From Pseudomonas farsensis (lineage in GTDB: Bacteria > Pseudomonadota > Gammaproteobacteria > Pseudomonadales > Pseudomonadaceae): a DNA stretch of 64,000 bases. Position 1 is the stretch's first letter. Every line of letters starts with the position of its first letter. Both the position numbers and the translations under genes were made by a program. The stretch spans positions 166,020 through 230,019 of the forward strand of contig NZ_JABWRF020000005.1 of assembly GCF_014268805.2 (NCBI RefSeq). The letters run 5' to 3'. Below are positions 17,646 to 25,827 of this stretch, one piece after another. Below the pieces are notes generated by a model, which made no database searches, was not told the DNA's origin, and saw only the letters and a program-made list of their open reading frames with translations.

Positions 17646-18386
17646 TCAACGCGCGCGCCATTCCCCAAGGCGGCTGCGCAGCCGAGCTGCACATTGGCTG
17701 TGCAACTGGCTGACACGCGATTCGCTGACCCCCAGGACCTCACCGATTTCCTTGAGGTTCAGCTCTTCGTCGTAGTACAGCGCCAGTACCAGGCGCTCGC
17801 GCTCCGGCAGGTTGGCGATCGCATCGGCCAGGGCACGCTGGAAGCGCTCGTCTTCCAGATCACGCGATGGCTCAAGCTGTCCGCTCACTCCATCCTCGTG
17901 CAACCCTTCATGTTCGCCGTCCTGCAAAAGGTCGTCGAAACTGAACAGTCGGCTGCCCAAGGTATCGTTCAGAATCCCGTAGTAATCATCGAGACTCAAT
18001 TGGAGTTCGGCAGCAACCTCGTGATCTTTAGCGTCACGGCCAGTTCTTGCTTCAACACAACGCATTGCATCACTGACCATGCGCGTATTTCGATGCACCG
18101 AACGTGGCGCCCAGTCACCTTTGCGGACCTCGTCGAGCATCGCTCCGCGGATGCGGATACCGGCGTAGGTTTCGAAGCTGGCGCCCTTGCTGGCGTCATA
18201 CTTGTTGGCCACTTCCAGCAGGCCGATCATGCCGGCCTGGATGAGGTCTTCAACCTGCACGTTGGCCGGCAGACGCGCCAGCAGGTGATAGGCGATGCGT
18301 TTGACCAGTGGCGCGTAGCGTTCAACCAGCTCGTACTGCGCGTCCTTGGACGCCTTGCTGTACATCTTGAAACCGCTCGAATTCAT
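17646..18386 (-). CDS. fliA: Flagellar sigma factor FliA (sigma-28)
   Basis: 246 residues with sigma region 2 (RYAPLVKRIAYHLLARLP; DLIQAGMIGLLEVANKYD), region 3 and region 4 (LPERERLVLALYYDEELNLK; GVSESRVSQLHSQ). FliA directs late flagellar and chemotaxis transcription and is held by FlgM. Its start overlaps the fleN stop by four bases. The gene follows flhA-flhF-fleN and precedes cheY, the usual Pseudomonas order. Confidence 0.97.
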   Translation of the reverse strand: MNSSGFKMYSKASKDAQYELVERYAPLVKRIAYHLLARLPANVQVEDLIQAGMIGLLEVANKYDASKGASFETYAGIRIRGAMLDEVRKGDWAPRSVHRNTRMVSDAMRCVEARTGRDAKDHEVAAELQLSLDDYYGILNDTLGSRLFSFDDLLQDGEHEGLHEDGVSGQLEPSRDLEDERFQRALADAIANLPERERLVLALYYDEELNLKEIGEVLGVSESRVSQLHSQCAARLRSRLGEWRAR

Positions 18387-19216
18387 AGTACTGGCCCCGC
18401 ACTGGTCGGCTGCACCAAACGCTCGACGAAAAACTCCAGATGCCCACGCGGGTTGGCAGGCAGCGGCCAGCTATCGACCTTCTGCGCGATGGCCTTGAAA
18501 GCCAGCGCACACTTGGACCGAGGGAAGGCCTCATAGACCGCCCGCTGCTTCTGCACCGCCTTGCGAACGCATTCGTCGTAAGGCACGGCGCCGACGTATT
18601 GTAGGGCGACGTCGAGGAAGCGGTCCGTGACCTTGGTCAACTTGGCAAACAGGTTGCGCCCTTCCTGCGGGCTTTGTGCCATGTTGGCCAGCACGCGGAA
18701 GCGGTTCATGCCGTAATCGCGGTTGAGCAGCTTGATCAGGGCGTAGGCGTCGGTGATCGAGGTGGGCTCGTCGCACACCACCAGCAGCACTTCCTGCGCG
18801 GCGCGCACAAAACTGACTACCGAGTCACCAATGCCGGCAGCGGTGTCGATGACCAGCACATCGAGGTTGTCGCCAACATCGCTGAACGCCTGAATCAGGC
18901 CAGCATGCTGGGCCGGCGCCAGGTGCACCATGCTCTGCGTGCCGGAGGCGGCAGGGACGATACGTACCCCACCTGGCCCCTGCAGCAGCACATCGCGCAG
19001 CTCACAGCGCCCTTCCATGACATCGGCGAGGGTGTGTTTGGGGGTCAGACCGAGCAGCACGTCGACATTGGCCAGGCCCAGGTCGGCATCAAGCAGCATG
19101 ACCCGGCGGCCGAGCTCGGCCAGTGCCAGGGACAGGTTCACTGAAACGTTGGTCTTGCCGACGCCACCTTTACCACCGGTGACGGCGATCACCTGTACGG
19201 GATGCATGCTACCCAT
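18383..19216 (-). CDS. fleN: Flagellar number regulator FleN (FlhG)
   Basis: 277 residues, a MinD/ParA-type ATPase with deviant Walker A AVTGGKGGVGKTNVSVN, VMLLDADLGLANVDVLLGL and DVLVIDTAAGIGDSV. The match to the P. aeruginosa FleN sequence I remember is very close, including the QSPQEGRNLFAKLTKVTDRF stretch. FleN restrains FleQ and keeps one or a few polar flagella, opposing FlhF. The first ATG gives MGSMHPVQV; the second ATG three codons later is an alternative. Confidence 0.96.
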   Translation of the reverse strand: MGSMHPVQVIAVTGGKGGVGKTNVSVNLSLALAELGRRVMLLDADLGLANVDVLLGLTPKHTLADVMEGRCELRDVLLQGPGGVRIVPAASGTQSMVHLAPAQHAGLIQAFSDVGDNLDVLVIDTAAGIGDSVVSFVRAAQEVLLVVCDEPTSITDAYALIKLLNRDYGMNRFRVLANMAQSPQEGRNLFAKLTKVTDRFLDVALQYVGAVPYDECVRKAVQKQRAVYEAFPRSKCALAFKAIAQKVDSWPLPANPRGHLEFFVERLVQPTSAGPVL

Positions 19217-19329
19217 GTCTTCTGATTACCTTGTCTCGCTTGAACCCAGGCCACTCAGGGGGCTGAACGCTCGACGCCACGGATCTGCCGGGCAACCCCA
19301 TGATGTAGGTACTTTTTACCGTTTTCACC

Positions 19330-20640
19330 TCAACCCACCCGCTTGCCAGGGTTGTGGTAGAGATCAGCGAACATGTCGGCCATGGCCTCCTCGCTGGGCT
19401 CGTCTTGCATCTGCACACTGACCGCGCGGCTTACCAGCTGGTGCTTGCGCGGCAGTTGCAGGTCTTCAGGGATGCGCGGGCCATCGGTCAGATAGGCAAT
19501 CGGCAACTCATGGCTGATGGCCAGGCTCAGCACTTCGCCGAGGCAGGCCGTTTCATCGAGCTTGGTCAGGATGCAACCGGCCAGGCCGCAGCGCTTGTAG
19601 CTGTGGTAGGCGGCGGTCAGCACCTGTTTCTGGCTGGTGGTGGCCATGACCAGATAATTCTTCGAGGCAATGCCTCGCCCTGCCAGCGTTTCGAGCTGCA
19701 TGCGCAGTGCCGGGTCGCTGGCTTGCAGGCCGGCGGTGTCGATCAGCACCACACGCTTGCGCAGCAGCGGCTCCAACGCCTGGGCCAGGGACTCGCCCGG
19801 GTCGACGTAGGTTACCGAGACGTTGAGGATGCGCCCAAGGGTCTTGAGCTGCTCCTGGGCGCCGATACGGAAGCTGTCCATGCTCACCAGGGCCAGGTTG
19901 TTGGCGCCGTACTTGAGCACGTAGCGTGCAGCCAGCTTGGCCAGGGTGGTGGTCTTGCCCATGCCGGCCGGGCCGACCATGGCGATGACCCCGCCCTCCT
20001 CGATCGGCTCGATCTGCGGCACTTCGATCATCCGCGCCAGGTGCGCAAGCACCATGCGCCAGGCTTGGCGCGGCTCTTCGATGCCAGCGGTCAGTTCAAG
20101 CAGTTCACGGGCCAGCCCGCCGGACAAGCCCAGGCGCTGCAAACGGCGCCACAGGTTGGCCTGCTGCGGCTTGCTGCCTTGCAGTTGGCCCCAGGCCAGC
20201 GAGCCGAGCTGCACTTCAAGCAGTTCGCGCAGGCCCGAAAGCTCTGAGCGCATGGCGTCCAGCAGGCGCGCTTCGACCGGTGCCGGTGCCGGCGCAGGTG
20301 CCGCTTGCGGCGCTTCCACATGCGGCTCTACCAGCGGCTCGGAGGCGGTCAGCGACTGGCCGGCGAACAGTTGACGGTTGCCGTCGCCCAGTTCGTTGCG
20401 GCCGCTGATTTCGGCCTGGGCAGTGACGATGCGGGACTGGGTCTTGCGCAGTTCGTCTTCGAGTTCGACGTTGGGCACGCGCGGCGCCAGCGCGGACAGC
20501 TTGTAGTCCAGCGCGGCCGTCAGCTCGACACCGCCAGCAATGCGCCGGTTGCCGATAATCGCGGCATCGGCGCCAAGCTCATCGCGGACCAGTTTCATGG
20601 CCTGACGCATATCGGCGGCGAAAAAACGCTTAACTTGCAT
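19330..20640 (-). CDS. flhF: Flagellar biosynthesis GTPase FlhF
   Basis: 436 residues: an N-terminal basic domain (MQVKRFFAADMRQAMKLVRD), a Pro/Ala-rich linker, and an SRP-type NG domain with P-loop GPAGMGKTTTLAKLAARY (about 223-240), DTAGLQASDP and TKLDETACLGEVLSLA. FlhF recruits early flagellar parts to the pole; FleN stimulates its GTPase in related systems. It lies 11 bases after flhA and 113 bases before fleN. GAGG precedes the ATG. Confidence 0.96.
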   Translation of the reverse strand: MQVKRFFAADMRQAMKLVRDELGADAAIIGNRRIAGGVELTAALDYKLSALAPRVPNVELEDELRKTQSRIVTAQAEISGRNELGDGNRQLFAGQSLTASEPLVEPHVEAPQAAPAPAPAPVEARLLDAMRSELSGLRELLEVQLGSLAWGQLQGSKPQQANLWRRLQRLGLSGGLARELLELTAGIEEPRQAWRMVLAHLARMIEVPQIEPIEEGGVIAMVGPAGMGKTTTLAKLAARYVLKYGANNLALVSMDSFRIGAQEQLKTLGRILNVSVTYVDPGESLAQALEPLLRKRVVLIDTAGLQASDPALRMQLETLAGRGIASKNYLVMATTSQKQVLTAAYHSYKRCGLAGCILTKLDETACLGEVLSLAISHELPIAYLTDGPRIPEDLQLPRKHQLVSRAVSVQMQDEPSEEAMADMFADLYHNPGKRVG

Positions 20641-20651
20641 AACCCACTACC

Positions 20652-22781
20652 TCAGCCATTTGGGCCCACGGTGGCAACGATGGTGACTTGCTTGTTGTCA
20701 GGTATTTCCTGATACGCCAAAACATGCAAATTCGGTACAGCCAGGCGGCCGAAGCGCGACAGCATGGCCCGGATCGGGCCGGCCACCAGAAGGATGGCTG
20801 GCTGGCCCTGCATCTCCTGACGCTGGGCTGCCTCGATCAACGAACGCTGAAGCTTCTCGGCCATGCTCGGTTCAAGAAGAACACCATCTTCCTGACCCTG
20901 CCCGGCCCTTTGCAGACTATTGAGCAAGATCTGTTCCAACCTTGGTTCCAAGGTGATCACAGGAAGCTCGGACTCAACGCCCACAATGCTTTGCACGATT
21001 GCGCGGCACAGGCCGACGCGCACCGTAGCGACCAGCGCGGCGGTATCTTGACTCTTGGCCGCGTTGTTGGCGATGGCTTCGGCAATGCTGCGGATATCGC
21101 GCACTGGCACTTGCTCTGACAGCAGCGCCTGCAAAACCTTCAACAGCCCCGACAAGGAAATGACGCCCGGCACCAACTCTTCAGCCAGCTTAGGCGAGGC
21201 CTTGGCCAGCACTTGCAGCAATTGCTGCACTTCTTCGTGGCCGATCAGCTCGTGACAGTGCTTTTGCAGGATCTGGTTGAGGTGCGTGGCTACAACCGTA
21301 CTGGCATCGACCACGGTGTAGCCGAGCGACTGCGCCTGGGCGCGCTGGGCGATATCCACCCACACCGCCTCCAGGCCGAACGCAGGGTCCCGGGCGGCGA
21401 TGCCGTTGAGCGTACCGAACACCTGCCCCGGGTTGATCGCAAGCTCGCGGTCCGGGTAGATCTCGGCCTCGGCCAGAATCACGCCCATCAGCGTCAGGCG
21501 GTAGGCGCTGGGCTGCAGGTCGAGGTTGTCGCGAATGTGCACGGTGGGCATGAGGAAGCCCAGGTCCTGGGACAGCTTCTTGCGCACCCCCTTGATACGC
21601 GCAAGCAACTGGCCACCCTGGTTGCGGTCCACCAACGGGATCAGGCGGTAGCCGACTTCAAGGCCGATCATGTCGATCGGGGTCACGTCGTCCCAGCCAA
21701 GCTCCTTGGTTTCCTGGGCGCGCTGCGGCGAGGGCAGCAGGTCCTGCTGACGCTGCACTTCCTGTAGCGCTACCGCCTTGGCCTTCTGCTGCTTTTTCCA
21801 CACCAGGTACGCCGCACCGCCAGGGATCACGCCCAGGCCGAGGAAGGCGACGTGCGGCATGCCCGGCACCAGGCCCATGACGATCATGATGCCTGCCGAT
21901 ACCGCCAGCGCCTTGGGCGAGTCGAACATCTGCCGGTTGATCAGCTTGCCCATGTCTTCGGAGCCCGAAGCACGGGTCACCATGATCGCGGCGGCGGTGG
22001 ACAGCAGCAGTGATGGCAATTGCGCCACCAAACCGTCACCGATGGTCAGCAGGGCGTATACCTTGCCGGCATCGCTGAACGACATGTTGTGCTGCAGCAT
22101 GCCGATGAGCATGCCGCCAATCAGGTTGATGAAGAGGATCAGCAGGCCGGCGATGGCGTCACCGCGCACGAACTTGCTGGCACCGTCCATCGAGCCGTAG
22201 AACTCGGCCTCTTGGGCAACCTCGGTACGGCGAGCCTTGGCCTGGGCCTGGTCGATCAGGCCGGCGTTGAGGTCGGCGTCGATGGCCATCTGTTTGCCGG
22301 GCATGGCGTCGAGGGTAAAGCGTGCGCTCACCTCGGAAATGCGCCCGGCACCTTTGGTCACAACGACGAAGTTGATGATCATGAGGATGGCGAAGACCAC
22401 CGCACCGACGACGTAGTTGCCGCCGATGACCACTTCACCGAAGGCCTGGATCACCTTGCCTGCGGCGCCGTGGCCTTCCTGGCCGTGGAGCATGACCACG
22501 CGGGTGGAGGCGACGTTCAGGGCCAGGCGCAGCAGGGTCGCGACCAGCAGAATAGTGGGGAACGCGGCGAAATCCAGCGGGCGCAGGGCGTAGACGCAGA
22601 CCAGCAGGACGACGATGGAGAGTGCGATGTTGAAGGTGAAGAAGACGTCGAGCAGGAACGGCGGGATCGGCAACATCATCATTGCCAACATGATCAGCAG
22701 AAGCAGCGGCACGCCGAGGTTGCCCCGACCGAGACCGGCCAGGTTGTTACGGGCGTTGCTGATTAACTGGGTGCGGTCCAC
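20652..22781 (-). CDS. flhA: Flagellar export gate protein FlhA
   Basis: 709 residues. The N-terminal third has about eight membrane helices with the conserved FHIPEP-type region (MDGASKFVRGDAIAGLLILF), then the cytoplasmic ring domain containing GLEVGYRLIPLVDRNQGG and TVHIRDNLDLQPSAYRLTL. FlhA forms the nonameric ring of the flagellar type III export gate and takes part in proton-driven export. It is the first gene of the flagellar block here; flhB is not in the window. A sigma-54-type promoter lies 57 bases upstream. Confidence 0.97.
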   Translation of the reverse strand: MDRTQLISNARNNLAGLGRGNLGVPLLLLIMLAMMMLPIPPFLLDVFFTFNIALSIVVLLVCVYALRPLDFAAFPTILLVATLLRLALNVASTRVVMLHGQEGHGAAGKVIQAFGEVVIGGNYVVGAVVFAILMIINFVVVTKGAGRISEVSARFTLDAMPGKQMAIDADLNAGLIDQAQAKARRTEVAQEAEFYGSMDGASKFVRGDAIAGLLILFINLIGGMLIGMLQHNMSFSDAGKVYALLTIGDGLVAQLPSLLLSTAAAIMVTRASGSEDMGKLINRQMFDSPKALAVSAGIMIVMGLVPGMPHVAFLGLGVIPGGAAYLVWKKQQKAKAVALQEVQRQQDLLPSPQRAQETKELGWDDVTPIDMIGLEVGYRLIPLVDRNQGGQLLARIKGVRKKLSQDLGFLMPTVHIRDNLDLQPSAYRLTLMGVILAEAEIYPDRELAINPGQVFGTLNGIAARDPAFGLEAVWVDIAQRAQAQSLGYTVVDASTVVATHLNQILQKHCHELIGHEEVQQLLQVLAKASPKLAEELVPGVISLSGLLKVLQALLSEQVPVRDIRSIAEAIANNAAKSQDTAALVATVRVGLCRAIVQSIVGVESELPVITLEPRLEQILLNSLQRAGQGQEDGVLLEPSMAEKLQRSLIEAAQRQEMQGQPAILLVAGPIRAMLSRFGRLAVPNLHVLAYQEIPDNKQVTIVATVGPNG

Positions 22782-22837
22782 CGGGTTTCCTCTTCAAGCA
22801 AAACTTTGACGCCTGCGTGGCGCCTGGCGCTGCTTGT

Positions 22838-22852
22838 GCAAGAAGCTTTCCA
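22838..22852 (-). promoter_or_regulatory. Candidate sigma-54 promoter for flhA
   Basis: On the minus strand this reads TGGAAAGCTTCTTGC, with the invariant GG and GC ten bases apart and TTGC at -12. Start of transcription would be near 22826, about 45 bases before the flhA ATG. Pseudomonas flhA is known to depend on FleQ and RpoN, which fits. The -24 half is weaker than consensus (AAAG for CACG). Confidence 0.6.
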
Positions 22853-23045
22853 ACTTTGCGTTGGCGGGGGAATTTTGAGGTGCGCCAGGCATGGACAGGC
22901 GTCTGCTGCCAGGCCCTGGGGCCGCTCTATGGTTTTGTGCAGGCCTGTCGGGGCCTCATCGCAGGCTGGCGCCAGCTCCCACAGGGGCCGCTCTCAACCG
23001 CAACATGGCTGGCGGGACCCAATCCTTTGGCAAATGATAGAGAGT

Positions 23046-23141
23046 CGTGGCGAGCGGGCTAGTCCCGCGTTGGGCTGCGCAGCAGCCCTGAAAACCCCAG
23101 GGGCTGCTGCGCAGCCCAACGCGGGACAAGCCCGCTCGCCA
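23046..23141. repeat. Composite REP palindrome in the flhA-livJ gap
   Basis: The arms begin GTGGCGAGCGGGCTAGTCCC and close with its complement, with the GGGCTGCGCAGCAGCCC core inside, as at 4055-4152. A single unit (CATCGCAGGCTGGCGCCAGC) lies at 22952-22986. Together they occupy the middle of the 838-base gap 22782-23619, which contains no gene; its right part carries the livJ control region. Confidence 0.88.
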
Positions 23142-23370
23142 CAAAGGCGTTCGCCACAAGGAGATATGTCTGGCGGGAACAGGTTTGTACAAAACCATAG
23201 CATCTCCCACAGAGACCGCGCACAGCCGCAATATCGAGGCCTTGCCTTGAACCTGTGATAGCCAGCCGGCAGAGGTGTTTTTCCGTGCACCCGCTAGCCT
23301 TGAAACAGTGCCCCCTGTAGCAATTGCGCACCAGCGGTGTGCAGTTCGGTGACGCATGCTGTTACAGGAC

Positions 23371-23469
23371 GGTTGCACGTTAACACTGCCAAGGGTTGCA
23401 ATGATGGCACCGGCTGGTTGCGACTTGTCTATGCATGCGGTGGCGCTACACGCGTCGCAGACGGTTGCA
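23371..23469 (+). promoter_or_regulatory. Four phased GGTTGC repeats (candidate upstream activator sites)
   Basis: GGTTGCA occurs at 23371, 23394 and 23463, and GGTTGCG at 23416. The spacings are 23, 22 and 47 bases, close to two and four helical turns. The array ends about 75 bases before the sigma-54 promoter at 23544, where enhancer-binding activators of sigma-54 usually bind. The regulator is unknown. Confidence 0.5.
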
Positions 23470-23543
23470 CGCTCAATAAAGAAAAGGCCGCTGGTCGCCT
23501 GTTATCGCGCCTTACCCTGTGTTTTCCCAGAAGACAAAACCGA

Positions 23544-23559
23544 TGGCACGGCCCTTGCT
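23544..23559 (+). promoter_or_regulatory. Sigma-54 promoter of the liv/bra operon
   Basis: TGGCACGGCCCTTGCT matches the -24/-12 consensus (TGGCACG, four bases, TTGCT) at every conserved position. Transcription would start near 23570, about 50 bases before livJ. This predicts RpoN-dependent, probably nitrogen-responsive, expression. Confidence 0.85.
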
Positions 23560-23619
23560 CAGAGCACAGGGTTGAGAAGTTGTAGTGCCAACCAAAAAAA
23601 ACTCTAGGAGCACCACCTC

Positions 23620-24756
23620 ATGTCGCAGACGTTTTACAAGAAAGGTTTCCTGGCACTGGCTGTAGCCACCGCGTTAGGTGTTTCTTCGTATGTCCAGGCC
23701 GACGTCAAGATCGGTGTTGCAGGGCCGATGACCGGTGCCAACGCAGCGTTTGGCGAGCAATACATGAAAGGTGCCCAGGCAGCGGCCGACAAGATCAACG
23801 CAGCCGGCGGCGTGAACGGCGAGAAGATCGTCCTGGTGAAGGGCGATGATGCCTGCGAGCCCAAGCAGGCCGTGGCCGTGGCCAACCGCCTGGTCGACCA
23901 GGACAAGGTAATCGGCGTGGTCGGGCACTTCTGCTCCTCCAACACCATCCCCGCCTCCGAGGTGTACGACGAGGCCGGCGTCATCGCCATCACCCCGGGC
24001 TCCACCAACCCGCAGGTCACCGAACGCGGCCTGTCAGCGATGTTCCGCATGTGCGGGCGTGACGACCAGCAAGGCATCGTTGCCGGCAACTACATCGTCG
24101 ATGTGCTCAAGGGCAAGAAGGTGGTGGTGCTGCACGACAAGGACACCTACGGCCAGGGCCTGGCCGACGCGACCAAGGCGCAGCTGGAAAAACGTGGCGT
24201 CAAGCCGGTGCTGTACGAAGGCCTGACCCGCGGCGAGAAAGACTTCAGCGCCGTGGTCACCAAGATCCGCGCTGCCGGTGCCGATGTCGTCTACTTCGGT
24301 GGCCTGCACCCTGAAGCCGGCCCGCTGGTACGCCAGCTGCGCGAGCAGGGCCTGAAGGACGTGGCGTTCATGTCCGATGATGGCATCGTCACCGATGAGC
24401 TGGTCTCCACCGCAGGCGGTGCGCAATACACCAACGGCGTGTACATGACCTTCGGCGCCGACCCGCGCCTGCTGCCAGAAAGCAAGGCGGTGGTCGAGGA
24501 GTTCCGCAAGAACGGCACCGAACCTGAAGGCTACACCCTGTACGCCTACGCTTCGCTCGAAGCCCTGGCCGCAGGCTTCAACGGCGCCAAGTCGAACAAA
24601 GGCGAAGATGCCGCCAAGTGGCTCAAGGCCAACCCGGTCAAGACCGTCATGGGCGAGAAGAAATGGGACGCCAAGGGTGACCTGACCGTGTCCGACTACG
24701 TGGTCTACCAGTGGGATGCCAACGGCAAGTACCACCAGCTGGACAAACAAAAATAA
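23620..24756 (+). CDS. braC: Branched-chain amino acid binding protein LivJ/BraC
   Basis: 378 residues with a signal peptide (FLALAVATALGVSSYVQA) and the LIV-binding fold (VKIGVAGPMTGANAAFGEQY; GVVGHFCSSNTIPASEVY; KKVVVLHDKDTYGQGLAD). It captures leucine, isoleucine, valine and probably related amino acids in the periplasm for the LivHMGF transporter encoded downstream. An AGGAG site precedes the ATG. The sigma-54 promoter 60-75 bases upstream and a strong hairpin after the stop suggest nitrogen control and high expression relative to the membrane genes. Confidence 0.95.
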   Translation: MSQTFYKKGFLALAVATALGVSSYVQADVKIGVAGPMTGANAAFGEQYMKGAQAAADKINAAGGVNGEKIVLVKGDDACEPKQAVAVANRLVDQDKVIGVVGHFCSSNTIPASEVYDEAGVIAITPGSTNPQVTERGLSAMFRMCGRDDQQGIVAGNYIVDVLKGKKVVVLHDKDTYGQGLADATKAQLEKRGVKPVLYEGLTRGEKDFSAVVTKIRAAGADVVYFGGLHPEAGPLVRQLREQGLKDVAFMSDDGIVTDELVSTAGGAQYTNGVYMTFGADPRLLPESKAVVEEFRKNGTEPEGYTLYAYASLEALAAGFNGAKSNKGEDAAKWLKANPVKTVMGEKKWDAKGDLTVSDYVVYQWDANGKYHQLDKQK

Positions 24757-24767
24757 TAACGGCAACC

Positions 24768-24790
24768 GGCCCGGGCCCTACGCCCGGGCC
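24768..24790 (+). terminator. Intercistronic hairpin after braC
   Basis: Nine-base perfect GC arms (GGCCCGGGC / GCCCGGGCC) around a CCTAC loop, 11 bases past the braC stop. Without a U-tract it probably protects the braC message or partly attenuates read-through to braD, a common arrangement for binding-protein genes. The gap runs to 24910. Confidence 0.65.
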
Positions 24791-24910
24791 CAAGCCCCTG
24801 CGGTACCTGTCTTTGTCAGAAGATCTGCACCCCGTTGCGCCGCCAGGGCCTTTGCACGCCAGGCCGCCGTGGCCGGCGCTGGTGCAGTCTCAATCAGGTG
24901 AGATTGCGTT

Positions 24911-25825
24911 ATGGATGGTATTTTCCTGCAGCAACTGGTCAATGGCCTGACCCTCGGGTCGGTCTATGGCCTGATCGCCATCGGCTACACAATGGTCTAT
25001 GGCATCATCGGCATGATCAACTTCGCGCACGGCGAGGTTTACATGATTTCCGCGTACCTGGCGGCAATCAGCCTGGCATTGCTGGCCTATTTCGGCGTTG
25101 AATCCTTCCCCTTGCTGATGCTCGGCACGCTGTTGTTTACCGTCGTAGTCACCGGTGTCTACGGCTTCACCATCGAGCGCATCGCCTACAAGCCGCTGCG
25201 CAACTCTACCCGGCTGGCACCGCTGATCAGTGCCATCGGCATTTCGCTGATCCTGCAGAACTACGCACAGATCAGCCAGGGCGCGCGCCAGCAGGGTGTG
25301 CCTACGCTGCTTGAAGGCGCCATGCGCGTCGAGGTCGGCAGCGGCTTCGTGCAACTGACCTACACCAAGATCTTCATTCTGATAGCGGCATTCGCCGGCA
25401 TGGCGCTGCTCACCTACGTCATCAAGTACACCAAGCTCGGGCGCATGTGCCGGGCCACGCAGCAGGATCGCAAGATGGCCTCGATCCTGGGCATCAATAC
25501 CGACCGGGTGATCTCCTACGTATTCGTCATCGGCGCGGTGATGGCCGCACTGGCCGGCGTGCTGATCACCATGAACTACGGCACCTTCGATTTCTACGCA
25601 GGCTTCATCATCGGCATCAAGGCGTTCACCGCCGCAGTGCTGGGCGGCATCGGCTCGCTGCCTGGGGCGATGCTTGGCGGGATCATCCTGGGGATTTCCG
25701 AGTCGCTGTTCGCCGGCACGATCAACTCCGACTACAAGGACGTGTTCAGCTTCTCGCTGCTGGTGATCATCCTTATTTTCCGCCCACAAGGCCTGCTCGG
25801 CCGCCCACTCGTGGCCAAGGTGTGA
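24911..25825 (+). CDS. braD: Branched-chain amino acid permease LivH/BraD
   Basis: 304 residues, about eight membrane helices, opening QLVNGLTLGSVYGLIAIGYT and carrying the LivH signature MINFAHGEVYMISAYLA. The permease EAA-type loop is near GIKAFTAAVLGGIGSLPGAM. It forms the membrane channel with LivM. It follows braC after 154 bases and precedes braE by two bases. Confidence 0.95.
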   Translation: MDGIFLQQLVNGLTLGSVYGLIAIGYTMVYGIIGMINFAHGEVYMISAYLAAISLALLAYFGVESFPLLMLGTLLFTVVVTGVYGFTIERIAYKPLRNSTRLAPLISAIGISLILQNYAQISQGARQQGVPTLLEGAMRVEVGSGFVQLTYTKIFILIAAFAGMALLTYVIKYTKLGRMCRATQQDRKMASILGINTDRVISYVFVIGAVMAALAGVLITMNYGTFDFYAGFIIGIKAFTAAVLGGIGSLPGAMLGGIILGISESLFAGTINSDYKDVFSFSLLVIILIFRPQGLLGRPLVAKV

Positions 25826-25827
25826 TC

